DNA from: Ciona intestinalis
Lineage: Eukaryota > Chordata > Ascidiacea > Phlebobranchia > Cionidae
Assembly: GCF_000224145.3 (NCBI RefSeq)
Contig: NC_020176.2
Coordinates: forward strand, 3,431,826-3,495,825
Direction: 5' to 3'
Length of the DNA stretch: 64,000 nt
The notes under the pieces were generated by a model that had not been told where the DNA came from, made no database searches, and saw only the letters and a program-made list of their open reading frames with translations. Position 1 is the first letter of the stretch; every line of letters begins with the position of its first letter. Shown piece by piece: positions 25,066 through 37,451 of this stretch. The position numbers were made by a program, and so were the translations under genes.

Positions 25066-25264
25066 ACAGTATAGGGTGGGGGAAGATGGGACACCTTTTT
25101 ATTTTATATATATTCTCGCCCCGTTTGGTAGCAAACAAAGAACATTTAAACAATTACAAAACCGTATCTTCACGACTCCCATAGACCAATAATTGTTTAA
25201 AATACGATCAGGATGTTTAGATATTAGGTGATAAAGGTGTTCCATCTTCTAACACCCTACTATA
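25066..25264 (-). mobile_element. MITE copy, inverse orientation, full length
   Basis: Left end TATAGGGTGGGGGAAGATGG, internal CCGTATCTTCACGACTCCCA and AATACGATCAGGATGTTTAG, right end GGTGTTCCATCTTCTAACAC then CCTACTATA. Confidence 0.85.
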
Positions 25265-25665
25265 CGAAAATATGACGGAGTCATTGTTCTGCGCGTTTAA
25301 GTGGCAGTCGTATTGCTACCATATATGCGCTGCAAAGAGTCACCCAGAAATAAACTTCCTAAAATTATTATGAAATGATTCAAAAAGTTCTCATTTATCC
25401 TTGCGTGGCGGGGCATGGCCAAGTCAGCCGCTATAGTGTGGGGGTTTGTTTCATGGACCTCGTTTTAATGCAGGGTACTCGTGTGAAAAATATTATTTTT
25501 TGATTTGAACCAGCTGTTAGCATTAGCTAAATTGTTGACACTTTACAAAGTTTTTTTTTTTTTAATACAAAAACAACGAATTTTATTTAGTAAGTAAAAC
25601 TTATACAAAAGGTAACAAAGATAAAAAGGTAATATGGGCCAATTAGAAAGCAATAATAAAAAAAT

Positions 25666-26547
25666 TCAACTGTTTTGTGGCTTAGAGGTTAAGAGTGATT
25701 TGTTTGCCTTTGGCCCAGTGTATGTCCTTCTCCCAAAATCTGAAATAGAAAATATTTAAGCAGGTTTATCTTGAACGAATGAATGAATGTTACTTACTTC
25801 TCCTCACATGAAGGGGCAACGACAGTCGGTAAAATTATGGTTATTTTGTACACCGCTTACGAGTTACCACGTATGTAACTTTTTGGTAAAACGTTTTGGC
25901 ATTTCTAGAAAAAAACTATTACAAAACATGGGATATTATGTGATAACGATGTCCATCTTACTTCATTTTTCTATGCCATGTTATATTGCCGCCGTGTGTA
26001 TATACAGTATTGACTTTGAGTTTGATTAATATACCTGACATGACTTCATCGTACGTGGGCGGCAGATCAACACAAACCCTCACGCTTTGGGAAAGTGAAT
26101 TTCCGTTACCAGCAGCAGTGCTGTTAATATCATTCCCTGCAGGAGGTAAAATTTAATATATTCGCCTGGTCTACTCAATAGAATGAGCATATAATAGACC
26201 ATGATATACGACATTTTCAACTTTTTAAATGTTTCAGATGTTATATTTGACAAAGACTTCAACATATATATTAAAGACAAACCTAAAACAAACATTAAGG
26301 GTTTTTGCATATATATACCTCGCTTCCAGCACTTTACGTAAAGTAAAAAGATAATTACAAACACGAAGACTGCACCAGCAAATGCAAGCACTATGTGTAC
26401 TGACGCCTCCTGTTTTAAAGCTGCAGAAATGTTTTGTCGGTCAGCCATTACACTCCATAAAAAACTTGTACGTTTTCCATAATTCCCAAGGCTTGCCACA
26501 TTATTTTTGACACTAACTGTCGAATTGATATGCAACTGGTCCTGCAT
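25666..26547 (-). CDS. small single-pass membrane protein with PPxY motif (copy B)
   Basis: Three exons, 26547-26319, 26136-26035 and 25739-25666, in agreeing phase give 134 aa. No signal peptide is evident; the N-terminal part has N-S-T and N-I-S glycosylation sequons (8-10, 39-41). One strong membrane segment lies at about 50-70 (HIVLAFAGAVFVFVIIFLLY), stopped by KCWKR. The tail contains VCVDLPPTYDEVM (97-109), a PPxY motif of the type bound by WW domains of NEDD4-class ubiquitin ligases. The last exon encodes a basic, Ser/Thr-rich tail. It resembles its neighbour (copy A) in exon layout, size, membrane position and the DLPPxY phrase, not in overall sequence. Type-III-like adaptor topology is inferred; I cannot name the family. 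Confidence 0.7.
25775..25895. mobile_element. partial SINE copy
   Basis: Begins with ATGAATGAATGTTACTTA (the SINE's tail end), then GGGGCAACGACAGTCG and CGCTTACGAGTTACCACGTA. It lies in the last intron of PPxY copy B. Confidence 0.7.
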
Positions 26548-26982
26548 ATTTATTATAAATCGCTGCTGACTGTAAACTGTACAAACCTGGCTGTATAAGT
26601 ATCTTTTTAAACTTGTTGTTAAACAAACTCATTTATCAATTGACTCGATAATAATTTTGTTTGTTTTGCAACTTAGCATGCCCGTCAGGCAATATTTATC
26701 GTGACCTTAATTGATCTTTATGCTTTAATTATGCTTGTCGCTAAATTATGACAGCACCATGTTGATAAATCTTGTGCATTTGAACTTTTTAAGTATATAT
26801 TTACATTTTAGGCTTCAGTATTCTACAAAGCATTGCATATGAAAGGTTTGTATATATTTAGCCTCATTTAAGTGCTTGTCATAAACGACACATATTTGTT
26901 TTGTACTTTTTATTTGTATCTTGTACGATAAAAAATATTGAACTAAAAATGTAATAATGCTTTTTTTAAGTAATAAAAAATA

Positions 26983-28068
26983 CTACACAACGGTTTGCAT
27001 CGTACTTTTCGATTCTTCATAAGGCGGCGGAGGCAAATCTGTCTAAACGGAAGTAAAAAAACGCTTTATTAAGTTAATTTTGAGAAATAAGTGTCTCTTT
27101 CAATGTGTTTAGGTAAGGGAAACGATATATGTACAGCATATATGTTTATATGTCGTAAAACATAAATGTTAAATGTCGTTGGTCGGGGTAAGATGGTGTT
27201 TTTTTTAATTTTCTGTCGCATTTAATAGTAATCAAACTGTACCCTATATGGCATATGCTTTAAAACAGCGTTGAACTGTTAAAACTAGACGAAAATTGAG
27301 ATATTACGTGCCAACCGTGTTTATCTGATCACACTACAACCTCTATTACTAGAAAACATTCTACCTGGCTTTCAGCGTCGCTTATTTTAACCAGTACATC
27401 CATGTAGCTTGGTGGTAAGTCAGAATATTCAGGTAAACTTGAATTGTCCGGCGTACAATGTCCCCGGTTGTTTTCTGTTATTAATTAAACCCTTTAAAAT
27501 TGGTTTTGTAGCAAAACTGCTTTTTGGCGGTTTTTTGGCAACCACGCTTTTTCATTTGATATTTTCTTTTGACTACTATAGTGGGGTGGCAAAAATGGGA
27601 CATCTTATCATTCTATTTTCTCGTCACAGTTGGTAGTAAACAAAGAAAATTTAAAGAAATATAAAACCGTATCGCGGGTTTGGCAACCACGCTTTATCAT
27701 TTGATACTTTTCCTAGTAACATAGTTTAACGACTGGCAATGGTCGCTAATTTCCTGTTCGGTGTAACTGTAACGCAATAAAAATTCACCTCCTTGATTTG
27801 GTGTTGTAAGTCGCGCTTGACTGCTAACTAATCCAGCAGTTGCTTCGTACCTTCGCGCCTGATCTGCTGAATAGGCCGCGCAAAATCGTTTATAGCAGAG
27901 ATGGTACAATACACAAGACAAAAATATTAATACGACCCCAACACCGACAAGTACAGGGCTTTCCGCTAAACCTGGCTTTGAAGACGGCGGCGGTTGGGTA
28001 TTCACATGTACATTTATGTTCATTGTGTAGTTATTCGGCAAGAAATTACTCGATACATAGGCACACAT
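26983..28068 (-). CDS. small single-pass membrane protein with two PPxY motifs (copy A)
   Basis: Three exons, 28068-27708, 27474-27365 and 27042-26983, give 176 aa. Short N-terminal part with an N-Y-T sequon (13-15) and a Pro-rich stretch; one membrane segment at about 38-58 (SPVLVGVGVVLIFLSCVLYHL); cytosolic tail with YSDLPPSYMDV (137-147) and TDLPPPPYEES (158-168), two PPxY-type WW ligands, and a C-terminal TVV that fits a class I PDZ ligand. The first donor is AAAA|GTATCA, in phase 1, as in copy B. Start choice: the ATG before CAYVSS. The frame extends a few codons upstream into SINE sequence, so a 5' exon with another start is possible. Likely a membrane adaptor that recruits WW-domain ubiquitin ligases (inference from motifs). 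Family not recognised. Confidence 0.7.
27535..27711. repeat. MITE remnant between ~30-bp direct repeats at an exon edge
   Basis: TTGGCAACCACGCTTT and the following ATCATTTGATA-like stretch occur at about 27535-27566 and again at 27679-27711. Between them lies an inverse-oriented, 3'-truncated MITE (GTGGGGTGGCAAAAATGGGA to AAAACCGTATC). The downstream copy overlaps the functional splice donor of PPxY copy A exon 1; the upstream copy lacks the GT. Confidence 0.7.
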
Positions 28069-28084
28069 CACTTTACGACCAGTG

Positions 28085-28260
28085 TTGCAACACACTGGCT
28101 TCTATGGGTTGTCTAAATTGTCAGCAATGCAGTAAAAGTGATAAACACCCACATAGTTATGTGGTAACTCGTAAGAGGACACAAGGTGTTTAAAAGTACA
28201 GCCGTGGTAAAACAACTGCCAAAATAATATAAGTTACATAACATTAAATGAATGAATGTA
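28085..28260 (+). mobile_element. SINE copy
   Basis: GGGTTGTCTAAATTGTCAGC, then TTATGTGGTAACTCGTAAGA and a terminal AATGAATGAATG, collinear with the tRNA-derived SINE family (head to tail on the plus strand). It abuts the 5' part of PPxY copy A. Confidence 0.7.
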
Positions 28261-28556
28261 ACTTATTTATTATCCAACTGCACAAAACTGTTTATACACA
28301 CCTCTACCAAAGTTCAAAAATACAACTGTGTTTTGCATCTAACTGCTTAACTTTTAGTACAAGTATAAACTGTCCAACAAATTAAAAACTGCACTTCTGA
28401 AAGCTCCAGCAAAAGTTAAACCTGCAGTCATAACACTGTAGTGTTATCAGCTGTTTTATTTACGTTACCTCAGCACCTGCTCAACGCTGAGTTAACTACG
28501 TTTACTTCCTGTATGAGTTATGACAAGGCAAAACATATCACGTCACGGAATTACCA

Positions 28557-31500
28557 TTATTTTAACTCTAATTTTTCAACCAAAATTTTTGTGGTTTTTA
28601 CTCCGGAATGGCTGGATAAAATGTCGAGAGATTTCTTCAGTATTTCTCTTGTTTTTGATGCAACGTTTTTGTCAGAATTTTCAACCAGCCTGTAGAGATA
28701 CAAAAAAACTTTGCGTTTAGGGCAACGATTTGTTTTTGATGGGTGTAAACAGATGTAGTGTCACACAGGAGATTTAGTGTGCTGTAGATATTGTATAAAC
28801 CTGGATATTAGCACAAATTGTTCTTGTAAAGCATTATTTGGTTACAACTTACATGCCTAGAAGCGTGGTGGATAAAAAACAACCACTCACAAAGTTACAT
28901 GGTTGGTTACACATAAACAGCACAAGTTGTATACAATAAGACACCTACGTTATAACTCATGAGACAAGTTACTCATGTTAGATTAGAGTTTCAACAATGA
29001 CTAAAGAACAATATATTTTTTGTATCACTTAATATCAACTTCAAATAAGTTTTCTACGCTTTAAAAATTTTTAACACCCTTTTTATTTGAAATCATTTAT
29101 CACTCTAGGTAAACACGCCCAGTAGAGATAGTAGTCTGTAGATCAAAATGTAACAAATACTCACGCTAGTAGAATTTGTGCGCCTCTGTTACATGATGAC
29201 CATGTAGGTAGTACCGTGGCAGCAACACCATTGACCAAAGCGTTTGAAAACGTGGACTCTGAAAAAAGTTNNNNNNNNNNNNNNNNNNNNNNNNNNNNNN
29301 NNNNNNNNNNNNNNNNNNNNGATAAAAGTCGAGAGATTCTTCAGTATTTCTCTTGTTGTTGATGCAACGTCTTAGTCAGAATTTACAACCAGCCTGTAGA
29401 GATACAAAAAAACTTTGCGTTTAGGGCAACGATTTGTTTTTGATGGGTGTAAACAGATGTAGTGTCACACAGGAGATTTAGTGTGCTGTAGATATTGTAT
29501 AAACCCGGATATTAGCACAAATTGTTCTTGTAAAGCATTATTTGGTTACAACTTACATGCCTAGAAGCGTGGTGGATAAAAAACAACCACTCACAAAGTT
29601 ACATGGTTGGTTACACATAAACAGCACAAGTTGTATACAATAAGACACCTACGTTATAACTCATGAGACAAGTTACTCATGTTAGATTAGAGTTTCAACA
29701 ATGACTAAAAAACAATATATTTTTTGTATCACTTAATATCAACTTCAAATAAGTTTTCTACGCTTTAAAAATTTTTAACACCCTTTTTATTTGAAATCAT
29801 TTATCACTCTAGGTAAAACACGCCCAGTAGAGATAGTAGTCTGTAGATCAAAATGTAACAAATACTCACGCTAGTAGAATTTGTGCGCCTCTGTTACATG
29901 ATGACCATATAGGTAGTACCGTGGCAGCAACACCATTGACCAAAGCGCTTGAAAACGTGGACTCTGAAAAAAGTTGATATGCTGTAATACATACGTAATA
30001 TTAATATATAATGCAATATTAATGTACATGCTGTTATGACCAGGTGTAATATAATTGTGAAATAGATTTTCGGGAAATATAAAAGGTTGGGTGTAAGATG
30101 AGACTAGTTTTCATTTGCTTTCTAAAACGAGTAGGAAATATTACATTTAGGTGGTAACAATATCCCAGGTTTTTTAAGTTTATTGTTGTAAAATTACCTT
30201 TATCTGGATTTTCTGCAGCTGACTTTGATTCTGTTACAATTAATTTCTTGATCACCAAATGCCCACATGGGTCTTCAATGATGTGCATCTGGTCAAATGA
30301 AAGTGCGTAATTATTCATATTTAATTACTAACACACATTACATCTGGCATGAGATTGCACATATAGAAAAATGCCCACGTGTTAGGGTGAAATAATTCGC
30401 ATTTAATGTCTACAACTACAATATTGCACTATATTTCCGTGATGTACTGATAAAACCAGCTGTCAGCGAAACAAAACATAAAAACACAATACACAAACAA
30501 CACTGTATAGTGTTAGTTATACCATAAAGGGGTACTGGTCTACTAGGTGTTAAAACATAACAGTTGTAGCCTGTGTTATAACGACCACCATTGCCCCGCC
30601 ATAAAGGATAGATAAGGTACATTCATTCATTACCCCGCACAACACTATACCTTGCCAGTTTCATTTTTTTCACCAGCAACAAATTCTTTACCAGCCTCCT
30701 TAACAATGGCTTGTATGAGCTCAGAATTGTCACCATGGCAACATAGAACCGCTACTTGCACAAGGACGAAGGTAGAACGGTCGTAAATAATCTGCTCCAA
30801 ATTGTCAGCCAAATACTTTAATATTCCAGGTGAAGCAGCTTCTGATAATTCACTATGTCTCTGCTCCAATGGCTTTTTACTGCAAAAGGTTCCATGTTAA
30901 ATATTTATGGTGGGGCATAAGTTTCAAAAGTTTAATTTCTTTCACAGGAATATGTGAGTAATTATCTCTGCATTTCCTGCATTTTTGAAAGTTTGGTGCC
31001 CATTCCAGCAAAGCAATGTGAAAAAATATGAAATGGTTCGATTAATATTCAGGCTTGGTTAAAGTGCTAGTAAAACCAGATGATACTGAGTTTATTGATT
31101 ATTGTAGCTCTTTGGCAGTAATGTAAGTGTCAAAAGTGTGTTCTTGGACAAGACATATTGATAATTGCTCCAATCCAGTGGTTCAATAATGGGTTGTCTA
31201 TATTGTAAGCTATACAGAAACTACAACAAGCTTCCACAAAGTTACATTATGTAGTAAAATGAGTTATGAGGTATTTAAAATAGTCCACTAGTGTTATAAC
31301 TTTTATAAAATTGGTGTGCTACGCCAGAATAAATGAGTCTCATTCAATCAACTGCCACTATTAATGAAAATGTTCAATCCGTTTTTCACTCTACTATACA
31401 AAGTGTATTTGTCTTAGAAACAATATTGGACTTTCTGTTTGCCAAGCACTGTGGGTGTCAATAGATATTTTAGATTACAACTGATTGAGGAACTGCCAAA

Positions 31501-34500
31501 ATAAGTTAATTTAAAAGTTGTTTGATTAAGAAAGGGGATTTTCTTAATTTGTATTGACCGATCAAACAGACACAGTGAACATAGAATGAGCCTCAGAATC
31601 AGAGGATACTGATTTAGCAGCTCAATGCTGCCACCATTTGGAGCATAAGTTTTTGAAAAAACATTTAACAGTAGTTGATCCAACCCAGTGGTCCTTTATT
31701 TCGGCCAAACAGAAAAACAATCATTTCCAAATTACATATGTGGTAGTCCATAAGTCAGTAGTGTTAATCAAACAATTGTGTTTATAACTTCTGTCAAGCC
31801 ACCCGAGTATAAAAAGTAACATTCAACAAAAATGCTGTATAAAAAAAACTATGTGTACATCCAATCCACCTGGTTGAGTTTGAATCTCCAGTGCTCAACA
31901 TCTTCACCACCTCTGGTAGGAAGTGGGAGGTGTTACGCGGAGACATGAGATATATTAAAACTTTTCTTCCATATTTGTTCAACACTAAGTCACCAATGTT
32001 CTTGATAATAGGCTGCAAGATAATTTAGTATTTATAAAAAAGATTGAATATCAAAATTGAAATAAACAGAGTAGTGTGGTGAGGGGAAGCTGGGACACCT
32101 TTTTCATTTTCCTGTCGCATTTGGTAGTATACAAAGAACATTTAAAGAATTACAAGACTGTATCCCTATGACTCCCACAGACCATTGTTATTTGTTTTAA
32201 AACACGATCAGGATATTATGTGCTAAAGGTGTCCCGTCTTACCCCACAAAACTGTATATTACATTCTAGTAACAAAACCATGCACACATTTTAACCAGTT
32301 CTAAATACTACTTTACATTGTAATTAGACACTTAGATACAAAAGAAATCAAAACTTACAAGAACGAGAGCTTTCTTCAAGAACACGGTATCATCCACACA
32401 GTCAAACGCAGCAAGTAACGGTAAATGGCCAAATTCTTCACACGAAATTTTCACAACAAATTCTTTTAAACTTTTTACAATAACCTGTAAAGAATGGAGT
32501 TATAAAATGTACTTTAATTGTAAAATTTATATCATGTAGTCATTGTAGTGCATGTGATGTAACAAATGGCATAATAATATGCATTACATAAATTTTATTT
32601 AACTCTTCCATGCAATAACAAAGATCAAACTACTTAAAACAGTAAAACACTTTTAAAATTTAGTGCCCAAGAATTAAAAACAACCACACAAATACTAGCT
32701 TGTACAGGTTCTCATTGATTTATAATTATTAATTATTTAGTTGCTTTACCAACCTTTCTGTCTTTCTTGGTTCCAAACCATAAACAGTTCATGCTCACAT
32801 AAGCCCCATCATGAGTGTGGAGAATATGGACAAGAGATTCTCGCAAAACTTCAATCAATTCCTAAAACATTTATATTATAAGCATTTATTTTTGTTATTT
32901 CGGATTTTCTGCTAACAGGCATAATGTAAACAATTTTTCAATGGCTCATTTGGTATAAAAAAGGAAGCGTATTTGTGACGTTTCTCTGCCAATGGGCAAG
33001 AAGGGAATCAATTTAAGATTATTTGTAAAAATAATCTAAATTTCACTTACCGAGCGAACAGTAGCCTCATCACAATTGTAGAAGAAATCGTACAAAGCTT
33101 TGTGAACCACCGTATGGACTATCACTGTTTTGTCAACTAATGGGGTCAAAGCATCTTTAAAACTCGACAAAATGGCCGACTTCTTGTCCTTGTTGCTTTC
33201 AATTACTTGGGGCAAAGATAAAGGCTCCTGATTCTGAATATATTTGATTATTTTATTGGATTTTTGTTTTGTTTTAAAAAATGAGAAAAGAGTTTTCTAC
33301 AAAACTGGGTACTGCATTAGATTTACTTGGTGCAGATTTTGTTGCCATGTGTAACTGTTAAATTATAGTGCTGGTCATATTGGAAAACTAAGCAGGCATT
33401 GGATAATTTTTTTTTTTTTTTTGGTAATACAATGCAGTACATTTACATATATGTACATATATGCTTTTATTAGTTATATTAAAAAACAAAGTACTTACTG
33501 CTAACATGATAAACACACGTCCATAAAACTCGTGTATAATAGCTTGACGCTGCACAGCAGTAGCATAGTTATTGTACGCGTATTCGACAACACTTGCAGA
33601 CTTTGATTTCCGCATAAGTTTGTAAACAATTCCTTTAAAACTTGACATTATAACTTGTCTTTCTTCTGGGGTACTGGAAGTTGAAATTTAATTAAAAGTT
33701 ACATAAGTAGTTTGGATCTCTAGCGTGGTTTTTTAACTAATGTCATTTTGCTGCATATTTTTTCTCTTTGTTGATTTAATTAATCTGATCTTTATTTCTG
33801 CAATCGAATTGAAAAAAAATATGACAAAATATCTCTCATACACAAGCTTACCCATATTTCAGCAACTTCCAAACAATATTCTTAGCGTATCCATTTTTGC
33901 ACATATCGACTATGTGTGTCTGAATCTCACTGAATATTTTGTGTCTCTGGTCTTTGCTTCCTTGTTTAAGGCAAGTCTGAAGAACTCTGCTTGTGTCGTG
34001 CGCATATGCAAGGTTTATCATCTGAAACAATTATGGTATATATTATAGCAACACCACTTTATTTAAGATAAGTTGTATGACATTAACATTAAATATTGGG
34101 ATTAAGTGATATATGTATATATAAATAATCTTATACCTAATTGAAAAAAAATATTTCTAGAAATAGCTTCTTAAAGGCTTAACATTGGTGTTAATAAAAC
34201 CTTTGTTATTGGTTTTGTCAGTGATACATTTCATAAAACATATAGACCTATATTACATAATATGAAAAAAACAACAAACAAACCATTTTTCCATTCTGTT
34301 GCACCAACTCCATTAACTGTTCAACCAAAACTGATTTTTCTTCTTTGGAAAGTTGTTGTTTTTGAATTCTCAGTTTTTCCCAAATTTTTTTCGCTTGGCA
34401 AGACAGTTCATAGTTTGGGTTTAACTTTTTTCTGCACGATTAAAATGTAATTAAATTAAATCAAATGAAATAGCTCCCATTGCACAATAAAACATAGTAT

Positions 34501-35167
34501 ACTATATATAATATTGTATGTAAATATATATATAATTACCGATTGGATTTTGGTATGACAGTCATCTAAGAAATATGAAAAGCCACTTAAAATTTTTACT
34601 TTTTTTCCATTCAAGGGGGTTAGCTGGTTGGTCCACATTATTTTTGCAAAGTATACACTAGTGAAACAATCAGAATGCCTTTTTTGTGGGGATTTTTAGT
34701 TTCTCACCTAGCTAACTTTCTTTCCTTTCTGGTTTTCGCAGTTTCTTTCGGCAGTTCTTTCTTTTCCGTAGAAAACTTCTTTTTTGCTCCTGTGAACTTG
34801 GGTTTCTTTTTTAAGTCAGTAGAAAACTTTGATTTCTTGGTTGGTGCATCTTGGCTTCCTCCTGGAATATGAAGTAATATTATAAATTGAACAACCTGTT
34901 GCCATCTAACTAAATTTACCAACTCACTTTTTCATTTTTCCTAGTGGGTTTGAAAAGAAGGGCACTAATAAAGACTCGTTACAAATACGCAAGTAGAAAG
35001 TGTTAGAGGCTGGTGGTTAGGGTTACTAGTTATATAAAACATGGGTTAGTATAGTTACGTTTCATGGTCAAATAACGTAGGAGTTTGGACTCTTTACTTT
35101 TTTATCCACAAATTTACCAACCTAATTTTCTTTTCGAGGCCGACGATTTCTTATCCACTTCGACCAT
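28557..35167 (-). CDS. pum3: Pumilio-family RNA-binding protein 3 (Puf-A/PUM3)
   Basis: Thirteen coding exons: 35167-35122, 34861-34708, 34431-34284, 34021-33852, 33673-33499, 33233-33051, 32861-32754, 32484-32359, 32012-31870, 30879-30651, 30288-30198, 29963-29870, 28689-28557. All phases agree; 599 aa. A Lys-rich, nuclear/nucleolar-type N-terminus (KKSKFSTDLKKKPKF) leads into the atypical Puf repeat superhelix: AKKIWEKLR, YAHDTSRVLQTCLKQG, ASVVEYAYNN, HTHDGAYVSMNCLWFGT, FGHLPLLAAFDCVDDT, LNKYGRKVLIYLMSPR, CGHLVIKK, SCNRGAQILL and a C-terminal GVKTTKILVEKL, collinear with vertebrate PUM3. The family binds RNA/DNA without strict base specificity and works in ribosome biogenesis (large-subunit rRNA processing). 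Starts 546 bp from divergent ALKBH6. An assembly gap and duplicate sequence lie between its last two exons, so exon 12 appears twice and the 3' end deserves resequencing. Confidence 0.93.
28615..29270. repeat. copy 1 of a ~655-bp duplication flanking the gap
   Basis: Near-identical to 29321-29975 and ends exactly at the run of N. It carries the start of PUM3 exon 13 (intact) and a second copy of exon 12. Confidence 0.95.
29271..29320. other. assembly gap (50 N)
   Basis: Fifty consecutive N, probably a fixed-size placeholder. It lies within the last intron of PUM3 and between two copies of the same sequence. Confidence 1.
29321..29975. repeat. copy 2 of the ~655-bp duplication flanking the gap
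   Basis: Starts at the first base after the gap and matches 28615 onward. The first ~65 bases contain several small differences inside what would be PUM3 exon 13; the remainder is almost identical, which is typical of a low-quality contig end. Confidence 0.9.
30585..30635 (+). mobile_element. SINE tail fragment
   Basis: ACGACCACCATTGCCCCGCC, then AAAGGATAGATAAGGTACATTCATTCATT in pieces, matches the SINE tail. In the intron between PUM3 exons 10 and 11. Confidence 0.6.
31090..31355 (+). mobile_element. diverged SINE copy
   Basis: TTGGACAAGACATATTGATA, ATTGCTCCAATCCAGTGGTT and GGGTTGTCTATATTGTAAGC, then GTGCTACGCCAGAATAAATG and CATTCAATCA; collinear with the SINE family. In the intron between PUM3 exons 9 and 10. 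Confidence 0.6.
32069..32265 (-). mobile_element. MITE copy, inverse orientation
   Basis: Left end GTGGTGAGGGGAAGCTGGGA, internal ACGATCAGGATATTATGTGC, right end GGTGTCCCGTCTTACCCCAC. In the intron between PUM3 exons 8 and 9. Confidence 0.8.
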
Positions 35168-35713
35168 CCTTCGTTAAATACACCTGACGGTACCTTTTAT
35201 TTATATTAATTTAACAAAATATTAAAAACACCTCAAAATATTTATCACGTGGAGCCTGGAACACTGGTGGTTGTTTTGCAATGGCGCACGGTGTTTACGG
35301 AATAAAACTAACTTGGAAAAGTCAAAATGCGGAATAACACGAAACCCCAGCATATTATATACGAATAAGCTTCTTGAATAGCAAAACAAAGGTTACACGG
35401 TTTTTAAACACGTGTAGATATTTAATATTATAATGTCATTTTTTTTGAGTTCTTCCCTTTGAGTTCTTGAAATTTATGAAATAAATGTGCTTGAATAATA
35501 AACCCAATATAATTTGCAGTTTAAACACTCTAATGAGCAAACACTGGTTAAAAAGTGTTCATAATAAAATCATGGCGGTTTACTGTTTTTGGTGCAGATT
35601 CCGTGCGCCACTTTTATTCACGGAAATGCGTCCTGCTATTCCGTAAACGTAATTCCGTAAATGTAAATTTTACACGGGAATTTCCCTTCGATCCCTGACC
35701 AAATTTTCACAGA
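35168..35713. promoter_or_regulatory. bidirectional interval between PUM3 and ALKBH6
   Basis: 546 bp between divergent start codons, so both core promoters and 5' UTRs must fit here unless upstream noncoding exons exist. The stretch around 35580-35690 contains near-palindromic ATTCCGTAAACGTAATTCCG-type repeats close to the ALKBH6 start. No other gene is seen. Confidence 0.55.
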
Positions 35714-37071
<1,358 letters not shown>

Positions 37072-37451
37072 AATTGTTCAATTTATTTCCATTTTTTTAA
37101 ACAAATTTTTATTTGTGTTGAAGCAGGTGCTTTTTATTTATTTTTTAATATTTTTTAACAAGGACCAAAATATTTGGCTTAAATAGATGACACAAAACCA
37201 CAAGATTTATTTTATGCTAAATAAAGACCCACTAGGCTTAAATTTGCACTAAGAAACAGCAACTGTATTTTGTGACCAAATCAAATGGTGATTACTTTTA
37301 GTCGCTAAAATCACTGTTTTGTATACATTACTGCATTGTGTAGCATTTTAGAAAAAATTTAAATAGAAAAATACTATCAACCAAATATACAGTAATAGCA
37401 GGGATAAAAATTGATTGAAAAATAATTTTATAAATTCCATCACAAAAGTAT

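Noticed and set aside
26080-26320. Read-through frame of PPxY copy B giving several hydrophobic stretches
   Set aside because: The continuation past 26319 is AT-rich intron; a donor at 26318 and acceptor at 26136 restore a frame containing DLPPTYDEV.
34928-34940. 13-nt candidate micro-exon in PUM3
   Set aside because: It has AG/GT borders, but including it breaks phase with the next exon; joining exon 1 directly to 34861 keeps the frame and the SQDAPTKKSK sequence.
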